Shown: piece by piece, positions 50,433 through 61,383 of the stretch
Layout: every line of letters starts with the position of its first letter
How positions within the stretch are numbered: the stretch's first letter is position 1
From: Paramoeba atlantica
Taxonomy: Eukaryota > Discosea
Assembly (NCBI GenBank): GCA_977017575.1
Contig: CDRNVI010000048.1
Coordinates: forward strand, 1 to 64,000
Reading direction: 5' to 3'
Length of the DNA stretch: 64,000 nucleotides
Made by a program: the position numbers and the translations under genes
Notes under the pieces: model-generated
What the model saw: only the letters and a program-made list of their open reading frames with translations
What the model was told of the DNA's origin: nothing
The model's database searches: none

Positions 50433-52964
50433 TCATCCACCACGTCGCATTTGCTCTCTCGCCGCTTCTTTTACGATTTCCAGTTTTTTAGCGGCTCGGG
50501 CTACCTCTTTCTCCGCTTCTATACTTCGTATCTTGGCACGGGAAAGTTCATGATCCTTAGCCATACGATGAGATTTCGCCGTCTTAAAAGCAGTTATTCT
50601 TTGAGAAATGGCTTTTTGTGATGCCGCTTTGAAGAAGGATAATTCTTGTTGTGCTCTAGCTAAATCCTTTTGTTTCTGAGTCAAATTTTGCTCCTCGTTC
50701 CTCAGTTTGATGTAGTGTTCTTCCAAAGATTTACGGTAATCACGAGATTGGGATATATTACGCTCCAAAAGTTGTACGCATAATTCTATGGCGCGGGGTT
50801 GCATTTCTGATAAGTCCGTTGGCGAGATTTTCAGAACAGTGCTGAGGTATTGATTTTGATTATTATTGGACGGCCTACTCTGCTTGATCACATCAGCAGT
50901 ACTGAACGTCTCTAAATCTTTGGACAACTCCGAAAACTGTCTGTTCAGCTCCGATTCGAAATCAAATTTCTTCTCAGGCAAAAGTTTCTGAGCAAGATCT
51001 TCTTCACCGACGGAAAGAAGACTGCATATTTCGCCAAACTTCTCCTCATATGCCGCTTCCAGGATAGCCCTTGCGTCTGTCTCCAGTAGGGTAAGATCGT
51101 CAGACTCACTGCTCAGAAGCGTAAGAATAGTGTATGAAACTTGTTCGTGTGCAATGGAATACCATTCCCATCGCTCTCTTTCAATAAAATTTCGATCTGC
51201 TTTTTCTACTGAAGCGAAAGAATTAATCGCCGCTACATTAGTCTCATAGATCGCGTGATTTATACCTTCCATCATGAGAGCTGACCACTGGTACTCCTCT
51301 TCCACAATAACTTGCTGTCTGCTACAATATTCATTAAGCTCAAATTCATCTTTTTGAAGCATTCGGAGCCGAAGAGATTTGTTGATACTTTCTTCTTCAG
51401 CTATCAGGCTATTGTACATTTCGCCAATTCCTTGCTCCCATTGATAAAGAATAGCTTCGCGTCCGAATTGCATATTTTCATCTAATTTTTTCTGCTCTAC
51501 AGATTTTCTTTTTATAACATCCTCTAGCACTCTTTTTTGCCTAATACCAAACGATTGAATTTTCCCCCATTCTGTATCAAAGCAGTACTGGACTTCGTTG
51601 CGAAGCAAGACTTCTTTGTCTTGAAGAAGAGCTATATCTGCAACAAGTTCTTGGTGTTCTTTCAAAAGCTGTAACTTGGATCTTTCAAAATCTAAGCTCA
51701 TGTTGAATAGCCCTAATTCTTGTTCCCTCTCGTAATTGCTTCGATGTGCTTGTTCTTCCCCTTGAATTCCCAACAAGTGTACCTTTTGATGTTTAATCGC
51801 TAATTGCATTTTTTCGAGTTGCTCCTCAAGATCATGCTTCAGTCTCACAGTTGTGCTTCTTGCTTCATAAAATATACCCTGCTTTTCTTCTCGCGCTTGA
51901 AGTATAAATCCCGATACTAGTTCTCTTAATCGATACTCAAATTGGAAAGTTGCCGCCACATCGAGCTCTTTCTTGGATTGTATCAAACATCTTTCAGATA
52001 TTTCAGTACTAAGAATCTCTTTGCGAATCTGGCAAAAGGAGTCGTATAAAAACCGAAAACGTTGTCTGTGTTGCTTTTCTTGCTCCTTCAGTGCGCTTCT
52101 TTCTTGCTCCATGCTCCCCATTAGAGAAATATATTCCCTGGTCTGATGTATCTCTAGCTCGAAACGCAAAGAGTCTTCATTTCGCAAAATATCAGATCGT
52201 AGTTTGGCAATCACTTCATACCCTATTGCCGTTCTTTGAAAAATTCCAAGAAGAAAGTGATGTTCAATTTCCTCGTTGCACAATATCTCAGAAGTAAGAA
52301 TCGAGCACATTGCTTTCAGTTCTTGAACAGCTTTTTTGGTAGATCGGTAAGCGGTCACTTTACCTTGATGTTGCGTCACGAGATCGCTCCGTAATGCGAA
52401 TTCTGATTGATGCAATATTACGCGATTTTTTCTTTCTTCTTGAGTACACCAGGCCAGTTTCCTTTGATGAAGCTCTGCCTCTTGCAAGTGGTTCCATATG
52501 GCGAGTACATCGTTTGAAATGGTGCGCCTTGCATTGTCCTGCTGCCTCGGTAAATGATGGTAACATTGGAGTTTAATTATTCGTTCTGACTCTTCGCCCT
52601 CTGCGATATTTTCTCTCTGCACCTTTTCCCCCTCAAATAAATTCGTAAATTGATTTAGAACTTGGCGGCAACTGTCCTCCATTGAAATCATTGAAATGAA
52701 CTCATTCTCATATTCCTCAAATAGTTTGTCACGTTGTGTTTGACAAAGATGGAAAAGGTTTTTGGACTCTTTTCTGTGCTTTGCTTTTTGGTAAGGAGTG
52801 TTCATAGCAACGTTAGCCAAGGCCGCTGCCACACGTTCCTTTTTAGCAACGCTTACCTCATTTTTCTTCACAACGTTCGATGAGTGAACCCATGAAAGGT
52901 TTTCATCTGGAAGTGCTGATTTCTTTTTTGGTTGCTCAATCCTTTGCTTCTTCTTTGGTGGCAT
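50433..52964 (-). CDS. Long coiled-coil protein, unknown
   Basis: This 843-aa protein begins MPPKKKQRIEQPKKK, a basic segment that could be a nuclear localisation signal or a microtubule-binding tail. From about residue 60 to the end it is nearly all alpha-helical coiled coil, rich in Glu, Gln, Lys, Leu and Arg with few Pro or Gly (for example QKQKDLARAQQELSFFKAAS near the C-terminus). No motor, kinase or other domain is seen. Such proteins are often cytoskeletal, flagellar or centrosomal, but that is only inference. The gene is intronless and in line with its neighbours. Confidence 0.85.
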   Translation of the reverse strand: MPPKKKQRIEQPKKKSALPDENLSWVHSSNVVKKNEVSVAKKERVAAALANVAMNTPYQKAKHRKESKNLFHLCQTQRDKLFEEYENEFISMISMEDSCRQVLNQFTNLFEGEKVQRENIAEGEESERIIKLQCYHHLPRQQDNARRTISNDVLAIWNHLQEAELHQRKLAWCTQEERKNRVILHQSEFALRSDLVTQHQGKVTAYRSTKKAVQELKAMCSILTSEILCNEEIEHHFLLGIFQRTAIGYEVIAKLRSDILRNEDSLRFELEIHQTREYISLMGSMEQERSALKEQEKQHRQRFRFLYDSFCQIRKEILSTEISERCLIQSKKELDVAATFQFEYRLRELVSGFILQAREEKQGIFYEARSTTVRLKHDLEEQLEKMQLAIKHQKVHLLGIQGEEQAHRSNYEREQELGLFNMSLDFERSKLQLLKEHQELVADIALLQDKEVLLRNEVQYCFDTEWGKIQSFGIRQKRVLEDVIKRKSVEQKKLDENMQFGREAILYQWEQGIGEMYNSLIAEEESINKSLRLRMLQKDEFELNEYCSRQQVIVEEEYQWSALMMEGINHAIYETNVAAINSFASVEKADRNFIERERWEWYSIAHEQVSYTILTLLSSESDDLTLLETDARAILEAAYEEKFGEICSLLSVGEEDLAQKLLPEKKFDFESELNRQFSELSKDLETFSTADVIKQSRPSNNNQNQYLSTVLKISPTDLSEMQPRAIELCVQLLERNISQSRDYRKSLEEHYIKLRNEEQNLTQKQKDLARAQQELSFFKAASQKAISQRITAFKTAKSHRMAKDHELSRAKIRSIEAEKEVARAAKKLEIVKEAAREQMRRGG

Positions 52965-53328
52965 ATTTGGAACGAAAAAAAGGAGTTACAAAATTTGACC
53001 AAATTTCACAAGTTGATATGAGTTACTAAACGTACTTATCTTGGGGATGTATAGCTGCGTACGATGTGTATACAATGCATAACCTTACATTATCCTATTC
53101 AAAAGATATTATTGATATTGCATCTATTTGCAGATACATGTTTTATGCGATTCGCACAGGAAGTACGCCTCCACGGCACTTGTTTACTGTACCCATGATA
53201 CAGAGAAGTGAAAAACATCAAAATACATGTGTGCATGCAAAGACTTCTAGAGCACTTCCAAAATACGTAAGGAAATAATCGGAACAAAGGAAAGCATCGA
53301 GAATCTTTTCAATCAAAAAATACATTTT
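52965..53328. other. Intergenic, nothing recognised
   Basis: This 364-bp AT-rich spacer lies between topoisomerase II and the coiled-coil gene. Overlapping short frames of 62-70 codons exist on both strands but have no similarity or coding look. Confidence 0.55.
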
Positions 53329-56300
53329 TTATAAAAAATCAAAATCATCGTCGTCTAGAAAATTCTCTTTACCCTTTTGCATTTTCTCCTCGCCTTTCGG
53401 TCGAGGAACGTCGACCGAGGTAGTAGTTGTTGAAGATAAGTTGTCAATAGCTTTCATTCTGGGCTTCTGTACGACTGGTTTTCTTATTTGGGAATTTTTC
53501 TTGGGCTTTTCACGGTAGTCACTGTCTGCCTCAGTAGATGAATCATAATCATCCTCTCCGCTTGAGGTTGAAAAATCAATTGTGGATGACGACTGTTCGT
53601 CGTCATCCGAGTGCAAATACTTTTTCGGTTTTTTCCTCTCATTCTTCGTAATATTTTCAGGTCGTTCCTTTCTATTTTTTGGCCCCGCGTCTATTTTCCT
53701 GGTGTTAATTCTTTTTTGCGACTGATCTATACTCGAGGGCACGTCTCGCGTATCGAGTGCGTCGACACCAAAAGCATCTAGATCAAATTCGGTAGGTTCC
53801 GGGACTTGAACCTTGGACGCGGCAGCTTTGTTTTGATTCTTCGCAGTCGGTCTTCTCCTTCCCATAACACCCAATGGCACATCATCACTGTCTGTCCCGG
53901 CCTCAGATGTCTCTACTGAGTACTCGGAACCCGTCTCAGAAGAAAGTGAATAAGCTAAGCTTTCAGACGATTCGCTCCAAAAACTCTTTCGCTGACGTCT
54001 CGGCTTGACAGTTTTATTATTACCTTTTCCTTTTTCCAAGGTCCGCTTTGATGCTTTGGGAGCGCTTTGACGAGATTCGTCAAAGGATATACTATTCCTT
54101 TCTGATTCCTCTTTCAGCCGCTTTGGTTTTCTTATCGCGAGCTTTCGCTCTGCTGCCTCGCTGTCTTTTAGTAGCGCTCTTCTGGCCGTATCACTAAGAA
54201 CGGGGACTCGAATTCTTGTGGTATCATAAGTTTTTCTAGTTTTAAGTTTCCGGATGGCTTCTAGATTCTCTTTTTCACGCCCTGCAAAATATTCCTTCAA
54301 GCCTTGTTCTAATTTGATTAGATCTTCCTCCCACAAATCCTTTGCTGACTTGACCTCGAGCTCTTTGATTTGCTGTAATACGCTGGCGAGCTGTGCCTCC
54401 AACGCAGAAACCCTTTCTATGGTTAAGGACCATAGCTTCATGCTGAAAAGATAATCGTAATCCTTGGTACCTTGTAAAACTTCAGGGCTCTCCGATACAT
54501 CTGCCGAGCTCTCGGCCACCCGCAAAAGAGTATCTTCATCTTCCTTTGATTCATCAACCTGAGCAAGAGCTTGACCTTTCTTTGCACCGGAAGCTGACTC
54601 CACAGGAAAGGCACGATAGTTCTTTTTTCTCAATTCTTGTAGGAGTATTGGCTTCTTTTTCTTGCTAACCACAAGACTTCCATCAATGATTTCTTTTATA
54701 AAACGCACCATATTCCGCAGTTTCTCACAGAAATCTCGGTATTTCTTTAATAGGAGCTCCTTGCGTTTTGAGTAGAATTCAAGCCGAATTATGTAGAAGG
54801 CTTTTAGGATAGCATGGGCATCTGCATACTTTGTTAGTTTTCCGTTCTCGTCAAAACACATTAGATTAGATGCGGGAATTGAGCCGCGCAGATCGAGGCG
54901 TTCCTCCAGAATACCTTTTTCTGCCCAAGTACGTAATACCTCGGGGTGCAGAACAATATCAAAGTCTACAGTTGTATCGGTGTGGTGTTCCCGAAATGTC
55001 AAAACAAACTCTTTTTGCATCAGCTCCTCAAGATGCTGCTTGTACTGTCCTGTCCAGTACCCAATCGGTAGCTCCCGAACCTGAACCAACATGTCATTCG
55101 TGACGCGGTACGTCCCCACTGAGTTATATTTTCCGGGCTCCCGCTCCACGATAGTGCCTTGAAAGCCGTAGTACCACGGCACCATGGGGATTAGATCCCT
55201 CCCTGCCATGAGGTTGCGAATATTCTGCAAAACGTCCCAGGGGTTATGGTTGGGAATACTGGTGGCGAAACCAGTTCCGATTCCTGTGGTGCCGTTGATG
55301 AGTACCACCGGGAGAATCGGTACGTAGTGATGAGGCTCTACTGGAAATCCATCGTCGTCCTTGTATTCAAGCAGGTCATCATCTGTTTTCGGATACAAGA
55401 GACGAGCAGCTCCGCACAATCGAGTGAAAATGTAACGAGCTGAGGCACAGTCCTTGCCTCCTTGCAAGCGAGTACCAAACTGCCCGTCGGGAAACAACAG
55501 AGGTACGTTGTTCGCTCCAACATAATCCTGTGCTAAACCAACTATAGTTGCCTGCAAGGATGCCTCACCATGATGATAAGCCGCGTGCTCGGAGACGTAC
55601 CCGGCAAGTTGAGCCACTTTTATGGAACTTCTCAGGTTTCTTTTGAAGCAGCAGTACAATATTTTGCGTTGCCCAGGTTTCAACCCGTCTACAAGGGATG
55701 GAATCGATCTCTCACAGTCCGCAATCGAAAACTGGATGAGTTCTTTGTCAATGAAATCCTTGTATCTCATCCGTTTTATTCTATAGTCGAGTTGCTCTTG
55801 TGAGCTCGCCTTGTAATCTTGTATCCACCTCTTTCGCTCATCAGCCTTGTCTTTTCCGAAAGCAAGCACAATTTGTTTGTCGTCCTCTCCATCGGGCACA
55901 TAGAGAAAATCAATTTTGTGGTCACGGAGGTTTGAAAAGTATTCTTTACCCTCTTTAGAGGTGCTTGTACCTAAACCTTTGTAGTACTTGAAGGTCCAAT
56001 TTTTCTTTTCGACGTCGCTCAGACTCCTCCTCCACTCAAGAAAGGCGTTCAATGCAAAGAAGCTCTTCACTTCGCCCGATCTTTTAGCGAAAGCTTTGAC
56101 AATCGGGGTAATGAATTGAGTGAGAAAACCAGGAAGTCGCGCAAGAGAGGGCCAAAAAGAGTGAATAAAGTTCACGATCAAACCTTTGATATGGCTGCCA
56201 TCCTGGTCTTGATCTGACATAACCATGATATGACCATAACGAAGACCGTCTGCGCTTGTATATTGCGTCCCGATCTTTATTCCCATAATTTTCATAATGG

Positions 56301-57777
56301 CCTGGATCTCTTCACATCCCATAACCTTTTTCATACCTGCGTCGCGAACGTTTAAAGGTTTTCCTCGCAAAGGGAAAACTCCGAATTTGTCACGACCAAT
56401 AGTTCCTAGGCCACTGACTGCCAAGGCTTTGGCGCTGTCACCCTCGGTGAGAATGAGTGTGCAATCTCCAGAGTGCTTGCCCCCTGCGTCGTTTGCGTCC
56501 TCAAGTTTCGGGATGCCAGTGACTCGTCCACTTCCTGCCCTTGCCTTCGCTGCCATCTGCTTTGTGAGTTTGCTATTGGCCGCCTCGACACTCCTGTTTA
56601 GGAGACCGGCCTTTAGAATGTAATCCACCATGCTGTTCGGAAGCACACACTTGGATCCAAAGTTGGGTTTCGTTGTGTTAAGCGTTTCTTTTGTTTGTGA
56701 GTCGAACGAGGGGTTCACAATTAGACAGTTAATGAACACGAAAATATGCGGTTTAATCATATGCGCCTTTACTTCAGTACCCTTCGCTTTTTTCTTTGCG
56801 CTCTCAATCACCTTTTCTACAATCTGGTCTACTATATATTTTACGTGATTGCCTCCGCGTGATGTTGCTATACTGTTCACGAAACTTACTTGTTGATATC
56901 CAATATTGCTTATGCGAACGCAAACTTCCCATCGATCATTAATCTTGGAAAAACTTTTGTCATTTTTTTCCTCGCCGAAAGTAGGGTATAAATCAACGTA
57001 AGATGCAAAGTTTCGTATTTTTAGCATAGTTCCGTTCAATCGTACTCGCAAGGAGGGGTCCGTAACTCCTGCAAGATCGTATACCCGCCGACACATGATG
57101 TCATAGATATCGTTTTCCATACTCTCCATGCCAAATTTAGAAAAATCAGGCCAGAAAGTAACGCAGGTAAAATCTTCACCCGAATCGGGTTCTATGTGAC
57201 TCTCCTCGTGTTGCGTCATATTGTTCTTCCACGTCATTTTAAAACGACGTCTACTAGCATGATGAGAAGTTTCTACAACAAACTTTCGTGAGAAAACATT
57301 CGTAAGTTTAGCACCGAATCCATTACGTCCCCCGGTCACTTTCATTTCCTCATCATCGTAGTTCGACGAAGTCAAGAGATGACCGAAAATCATTTCCGGA
57401 ATCCAAAGGTTATGCTCCTTGTGCTTCTTTACCGGAATGCCCTCTCCATTGTTCCAAACACGAACTCGACCTGTCTCACGATCAATATCAACTTGAACTT
57501 GCGTTTGTCCCTTCGGGTCGCGAATCTTGTTGTCTGCACTGTTCACCAATATTTCATCAAATATTTTGTACAAGCCAGGAATCCACGAACATTTCCGCTG
57601 AATCATACTCCCTGTAACTTCGTCATAAATCCAAACCTCATCGACTATCCGTTCACAGCTCCCGATGTACATCTCAGGCCGAGCAAGAATATGCTCATGC
57701 TGTGTTTTCTTTTGATAGGTTTGTTCAAGCGTCTTTTTTCTACTCGATGGGGCAACAACAGGTTCTGCGGCTTCCAT
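53329..57777 (-). CDS. TOP2: DNA topoisomerase II
   Basis: This 1482-aa enzyme passes one DNA duplex through another, for decatenation and relaxation in the nucleus. It shows the GHKL ATPase domain (ILVNSADNK, NNGEGIPV at 109-116, GGRNGFGAK at 149-157) and the TOPRIM domain with EGDSAK (Glu445) and DQDQDGSH (522-529). The breakage-reunion domain has the catalytic Tyr at 782 in CASARYIFTRL, and a coiled coil near 1150 follows. The last 300 residues are charged and Ser/Asp-rich with basic clusters, as usual for the regulatory tail, ending in DDDDFDFL. Size and N-terminus (TLEQTYQKKTQHEHILARPE) match the typical eukaryotic nuclear enzyme. No targeting peptide is seen. Confidence 0.97.
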   Translation of the reverse strand: MEAAEPVVAPSSRKKTLEQTYQKKTQHEHILARPEMYIGSCERIVDEVWIYDEVTGSMIQRKCSWIPGLYKIFDEILVNSADNKIRDPKGQTQVQVDIDRETGRVRVWNNGEGIPVKKHKEHNLWIPEMIFGHLLTSSNYDDEEMKVTGGRNGFGAKLTNVFSRKFVVETSHHASRRRFKMTWKNNMTQHEESHIEPDSGEDFTCVTFWPDFSKFGMESMENDIYDIMCRRVYDLAGVTDPSLRVRLNGTMLKIRNFASYVDLYPTFGEEKNDKSFSKINDRWEVCVRISNIGYQQVSFVNSIATSRGGNHVKYIVDQIVEKVIESAKKKAKGTEVKAHMIKPHIFVFINCLIVNPSFDSQTKETLNTTKPNFGSKCVLPNSMVDYILKAGLLNRSVEAANSKLTKQMAAKARAGSGRVTGIPKLEDANDAGGKHSGDCTLILTEGDSAKALAVSGLGTIGRDKFGVFPLRGKPLNVRDAGMKKVMGCEEIQAIMKIMGIKIGTQYTSADGLRYGHIMVMSDQDQDGSHIKGLIVNFIHSFWPSLARLPGFLTQFITPIVKAFAKRSGEVKSFFALNAFLEWRRSLSDVEKKNWTFKYYKGLGTSTSKEGKEYFSNLRDHKIDFLYVPDGEDDKQIVLAFGKDKADERKRWIQDYKASSQEQLDYRIKRMRYKDFIDKELIQFSIADCERSIPSLVDGLKPGQRKILYCCFKRNLRSSIKVAQLAGYVSEHAAYHHGEASLQATIVGLAQDYVGANNVPLLFPDGQFGTRLQGGKDCASARYIFTRLCGAARLLYPKTDDDLLEYKDDDGFPVEPHHYVPILPVVLINGTTGIGTGFATSIPNHNPWDVLQNIRNLMAGRDLIPMVPWYYGFQGTIVEREPGKYNSVGTYRVTNDMLVQVRELPIGYWTGQYKQHLEELMQKEFVLTFREHHTDTTVDFDIVLHPEVLRTWAEKGILEERLDLRGSIPASNLMCFDENGKLTKYADAHAILKAFYIIRLEFYSKRKELLLKKYRDFCEKLRNMVRFIKEIIDGSLVVSKKKKPILLQELRKKNYRAFPVESASGAKKGQALAQVDESKEDEDTLLRVAESSADVSESPEVLQGTKDYDYLFSMKLWSLTIERVSALEAQLASVLQQIKELEVKSAKDLWEEDLIKLEQGLKEYFAGREKENLEAIRKLKTRKTYDTTRIRVPVLSDTARRALLKDSEAAERKLAIRKPKRLKEESERNSISFDESRQSAPKASKRTLEKGKGNNKTVKPRRQRKSFWSESSESLAYSLSSETGSEYSVETSEAGTDSDDVPLGVMGRRRPTAKNQNKAAASKVQVPEPTEFDLDAFGVDALDTRDVPSSIDQSQKRINTRKIDAGPKNRKERPENITKNERKKPKKYLHSDDDEQSSSTIDFSTSSGEDDYDSSTEADSDYREKPKKNSQIRKPVVQKPRMKAIDNLSSTTTTSVDVPRPKGEEKMQKGKENFLDDDDFDFL

Positions 57778-58395
57778 TGAACAAAATAAAGACAGAAAAT
57801 CTAGAAATACAGATAATAAATCGTGCTAAGATTTTGGTTTTTTAGAAAAGGCATACATTCTAACTCCTACTACACAGGAGTGCTAATGCAGTACTCGTAC
57901 GCACACTCATTGACTGATATGGACTTACATCCAGTGAATTGAATTGAGTGATTGTGTAACAACATCTAGAATCTGACTTTCGTAGCTAGTATATTTCAGA
58001 TACTGTAAATTAGTTATGATCTTTTGAACCTACAAGATTCTTTATCAGTAAAATTCGTTATTGAACAAATCTTAAATAAAGTGAGAACCCCTCCTACGTC
58101 TCCGAAAATAGAGAAAAAAATAGAAAATGGTAGGTGAACGGATAGACAGGAAAAATATTTTTATACGTAGCGCTTCTAAAAAAGATGGAAACGAGGCAAG
58201 CAAAACATAAATGAAGCAAGTAAAAAGATATTATAGAAAGAAAAGCAAAAATTTCAAGTGAACATAAAGGGCGAAGCTTTTCACAAGAAGAAAGTCTTCT
58301 TACCCATTCTCAAAAGGTCAAGGGAGTATCATTCGCAAGGTGAATTTTGAAATCAATGAACCCAATTTACTTTGAATGACATTTTATCGTTAATC
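57778..58395. other. Intergenic, nothing recognised
   Basis: This AT-rich spacer of 618 bp lies between topoisomerase II and the ubiquitin-like-domain gene. It has purine-rich runs on plus at about 58110-58290. No ORF of note and no RNA signature that I can support. Confidence 0.5.
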
Positions 58396-60627
58396 TCAAC
58401 ACGGTTTTGCCATGGATCGAAGTAAATCTCGTGCAAGTATGCTTCCATCAATTAATTTAGCATTCGGAATATCCTTGTATATCGACCAAAGTGTAGAAAA
58501 TTCACTGACTGCAGTACAGACGTTCTTTCTAAAGCAGTTTCCTACGGCGATTGCAAGTTGAACGCACAATTTATCTTCTGACGCGTATTTATAAATTTCT
58601 GAAATAGAATGATGTGAAAACAAGTCTGCAGTCAGATTGATGCAAGCAACTGCGCTATCATGTACTTTCTGTGTACTTTCCTTCGCTGTATTGGTAAGAC
58701 ACTTTACCTTGGATGACGAAATTGGAAGAGAAAGTAATCCTTCTTTCGCTAATGACTGTGAATTCAAGGTTTCTTGCCATAAGCTTTGCATTATTTTTGT
58801 GGCGGTGCCCTCGATAAAGTCACACGAAAAGCAAATTTCCAGACATAAACTTGCCGTTAAAACATAAGCCAGTGACTCGTTAGCTTTTTCCAATTTCCCT
58901 TTCGACTCGTAAAATAAAGATAATCTTAGCGCTCGCCATATTGACGATGCAAAAAGGCGTGGTCTCCACACCATTGCTGCGTGAACAGAACAAACCAAAA
59001 GCGCACGAACACTTTCAACTGGAGATAGCAGAAAATCGTACGACTCAATAAGGAAATGGACTGCCTCGTTATGCTTGCGTACTATCTCACAAGTAATGTA
59101 GCCCCCCGATTCCTTGAGATAGCACCGACTAAGATCGTGGTAACACTGTATCCAGGATAACAACAGAAAGCTAGGATGCTTTGATGAGCCCTTCATGTCT
59201 TGGGCCGTGCTGTAAGCATTGCTAATCGTACTTTTTGCGTCAAAAAAGTTTTCTTGAACCATGTCTTGCAACTTTCTACCAACATCACTGAATTCGCGTC
59301 GTATTCTACCTTGCAGCTCCGCGCAAATTTTGAAAAGGTGATCAAAATGATCCGCCTCAAGTATACAAGATGCCATATCAACCAAAACGCGAATAAATGC
59401 TGCATTGCTGCTTTTAAAGCTTCGGGTATCTTGTTCAAGAAACCGGTAGGATGCCAGTAATGTTTGATATTTTCGATGCACTGATAAATTCCGAAAAACT
59501 CCAGCTCCTTGCAACAAGCGCTCCTCTCCGGTGACATCATTCGTTTCCTTCTGTAACCAGGTCGACATCTTAGAAGACTCCACGTAACATGACGGTGACA
59601 TCGAATTCTGAGTAGTTGGCACTCGTTCAGCCAAGTTGTCTTCATGCTTGCCCTTTGGCGCAGCGTGCAGGCAGCGTGCCGCCTTGTTGGAATCATCGCT
59701 TTGTGGTGAGATTGTTGTCAAACCTTTGTTATGAGAAGGAAGAACCTCTATTGGGGCAACAGTGCAGGGTCGGAGTGGTGGGATCGGGCTGCCACATAAC
59801 GGGTCACAAACAAGAGCGTCAAGCTGAGTGACCAAACGGTTATTTTTTCTGGAATCAGATTCCACTATGCAGTTTTTAAGAAGTGTTTCCCCTTCGCGGA
59901 GCACAGATTTGGCAGTGTGAATAGCGTCGAGTAAATGTATCATACGATTCCGTGACGTGCGCTCCATGTTGTGATTAGGCAGATAATCCAGGCGCAACAA
60001 AATTCGGTGAGCTAAATATGCGGTCAGACAATGGAGCGGACGCACACCTATTTCAACTAAAATTTGCGCGTCTTCAATCATTGCACTTTCGTACTGAAGC
60101 AAGATAAAATTTTCTGAAACTTTTGTGCATCTTGCGATGAACTTCTTAACATCTCCCACCGTGGTAAGCCTTGTAAGTGGGATTAAGTGAAGCGATTCCT
60201 GTGTCTTTTCTCGATTATGGGTCATCCTAGGTAAGATATTTCTAAGGACTACCTGAACAGTGAGTACTTTTCCATCACAAAATTTGTAGAAGCAACGACA
60301 TCCAAGGACTCTTCGCGGAGCTTTTCCCAATGGATTTTCAAGAACATAAGAGTCCATAGTGGGAGCGATTACCTTATTGTGGGAAGCAGGCCCGCAATCT
60401 TGAAGGATTTCGTCAATCGCTAGACCGGAAACCTTGCAGATATCATTTTCTACGGAGTTCTTTGCAAAGCATTTAGAAGCTGACGTTACGGGTTCTGTGA
60501 ATCGAAACATAGGCGAAATTTTCTCCAGGTCTGAGTGTAAAGTCATTTCGTCTGGAATAAGATCTGAAAGAGGTACTATTCGTGGCGCGATAAGGTTTTG
60601 CTTCTCCTGAGCAAAAGCCGTACTCAT
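58396..60627 (-). CDS. Unknown 743-aa protein with a ubiquitin-like domain
   Basis: The full protein is not recognised. Residues about 118-205 look like a ubiquitin-like fold: GKVLTVQVVLRN, then LTTVGDVKKFIARCTKVSEN, ILLQYESAMIEDAQILVEIG and V-x-x-L-x-x-Y-L. This is the order of strands and helix seen in UBL domains (a T-x-x-D-V-K-x-x-I helix and an L-x-x-x-G-V turn). The C-terminal 450 residues are mainly helical and could be TPR- or HEAT-like, with the phrase HSISEIYKYASEDKLCVQLA near the end. No membrane segment or signal is seen. Confidence 0.75.
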   Translation of the reverse strand: MSTAFAQEKQNLIAPRIVPLSDLIPDEMTLHSDLEKISPMFRFTEPVTSASKCFAKNSVENDICKVSGLAIDEILQDCGPASHNKVIAPTMDSYVLENPLGKAPRRVLGCRCFYKFCDGKVLTVQVVLRNILPRMTHNREKTQESLHLIPLTRLTTVGDVKKFIARCTKVSENFILLQYESAMIEDAQILVEIGVRPLHCLTAYLAHRILLRLDYLPNHNMERTSRNRMIHLLDAIHTAKSVLREGETLLKNCIVESDSRKNNRLVTQLDALVCDPLCGSPIPPLRPCTVAPIEVLPSHNKGLTTISPQSDDSNKAARCLHAAPKGKHEDNLAERVPTTQNSMSPSCYVESSKMSTWLQKETNDVTGEERLLQGAGVFRNLSVHRKYQTLLASYRFLEQDTRSFKSSNAAFIRVLVDMASCILEADHFDHLFKICAELQGRIRREFSDVGRKLQDMVQENFFDAKSTISNAYSTAQDMKGSSKHPSFLLLSWIQCYHDLSRCYLKESGGYITCEIVRKHNEAVHFLIESYDFLLSPVESVRALLVCSVHAAMVWRPRLFASSIWRALRLSLFYESKGKLEKANESLAYVLTASLCLEICFSCDFIEGTATKIMQSLWQETLNSQSLAKEGLLSLPISSSKVKCLTNTAKESTQKVHDSAVACINLTADLFSHHSISEIYKYASEDKLCVQLAIAVGNCFRKNVCTAVSEFSTLWSIYKDIPNAKLIDGSILARDLLRSMAKPC

Positions 60628-61383
60628 GCAAGTGATGTAGTGTGAGTTCTATAAAAGACGAAGTTAGTTGCGCAAGTTAGTTACATCCTAAAAATACTCT
60701 ATCTTAAAAGATATGATAGCATCATCAAAGACGAAGCATACAAAACTTGTAACTGATAATCGCGCGAAAAAGCATCGTGGCAGGCGAGTGGAGGTCCCAA
60801 ACTCTCAAAAATACAAAAGGAAAACGTTTTTAAAAATTAACCATACTGTGACCCCCCCTTTAATATGCCCACATTTTTGGCGTATGTGCATATTAAAGGG
60901 GTGGGGGGTGCTTTATAAGGGGGGATCTAAAAAAATTGCGTCACTTCGCTGACCGCTTCTTTTCTCTCAGAATGTCTGACTGGTCCTCCGAAATGCTTTT
61001 TTGCTAATCTTGGCGTTGTGTTGGGCCTTGTGTTTGTTTTATTGCACTTTATTGCTGCCATTCGCTGGACGATCTCTATTTTTTGTAGATTCTCTTTTTA
61101 GAGATGGACTTGATCGCCTGGCGATCACCCCCTTTCGCGCGACCCCCGCTAAATAGGGGGGAAGATGGTAATTGTGGGATATGCGTCCCGAGACGCTTAA
61201 AATGGTCCTAGAAGTTTTTAAAACTAAAAACATTCCAAGAAATATTGACACGATTTTTGAAAAGAATGAACTTTTCGTCAAATATTAGTTCCTACGGCAC
61301 ATCCAGGGTAGAACGGTTTTTTGTAAGATGTTATTTAGTGCATCCGCGAACAAAAAAAGAAGAAATACACAGTATGTTATACT
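60628..61383. repeat. Intergenic with poly-C hairpin element, copy 3
   Basis: At about 60851-60907 CCCCCC-TTTAATATG and its inverse CATATTAAAGGGG-GGGGGG form a hairpin. A left end ACCATACTGTGACCCCCC (near 60840) is loosely mirrored by GGGGGGAAGATGGTAATT (61147-61172), giving an element of about 330 bp. Further right, CCAGGGTAGAACGGT (61297-61311) resembles the GAGGGTAGAGCGGT text at 45131. It is related to the copies at 37951-38043 and 45209-45520. No gene is seen. Confidence 0.55.
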
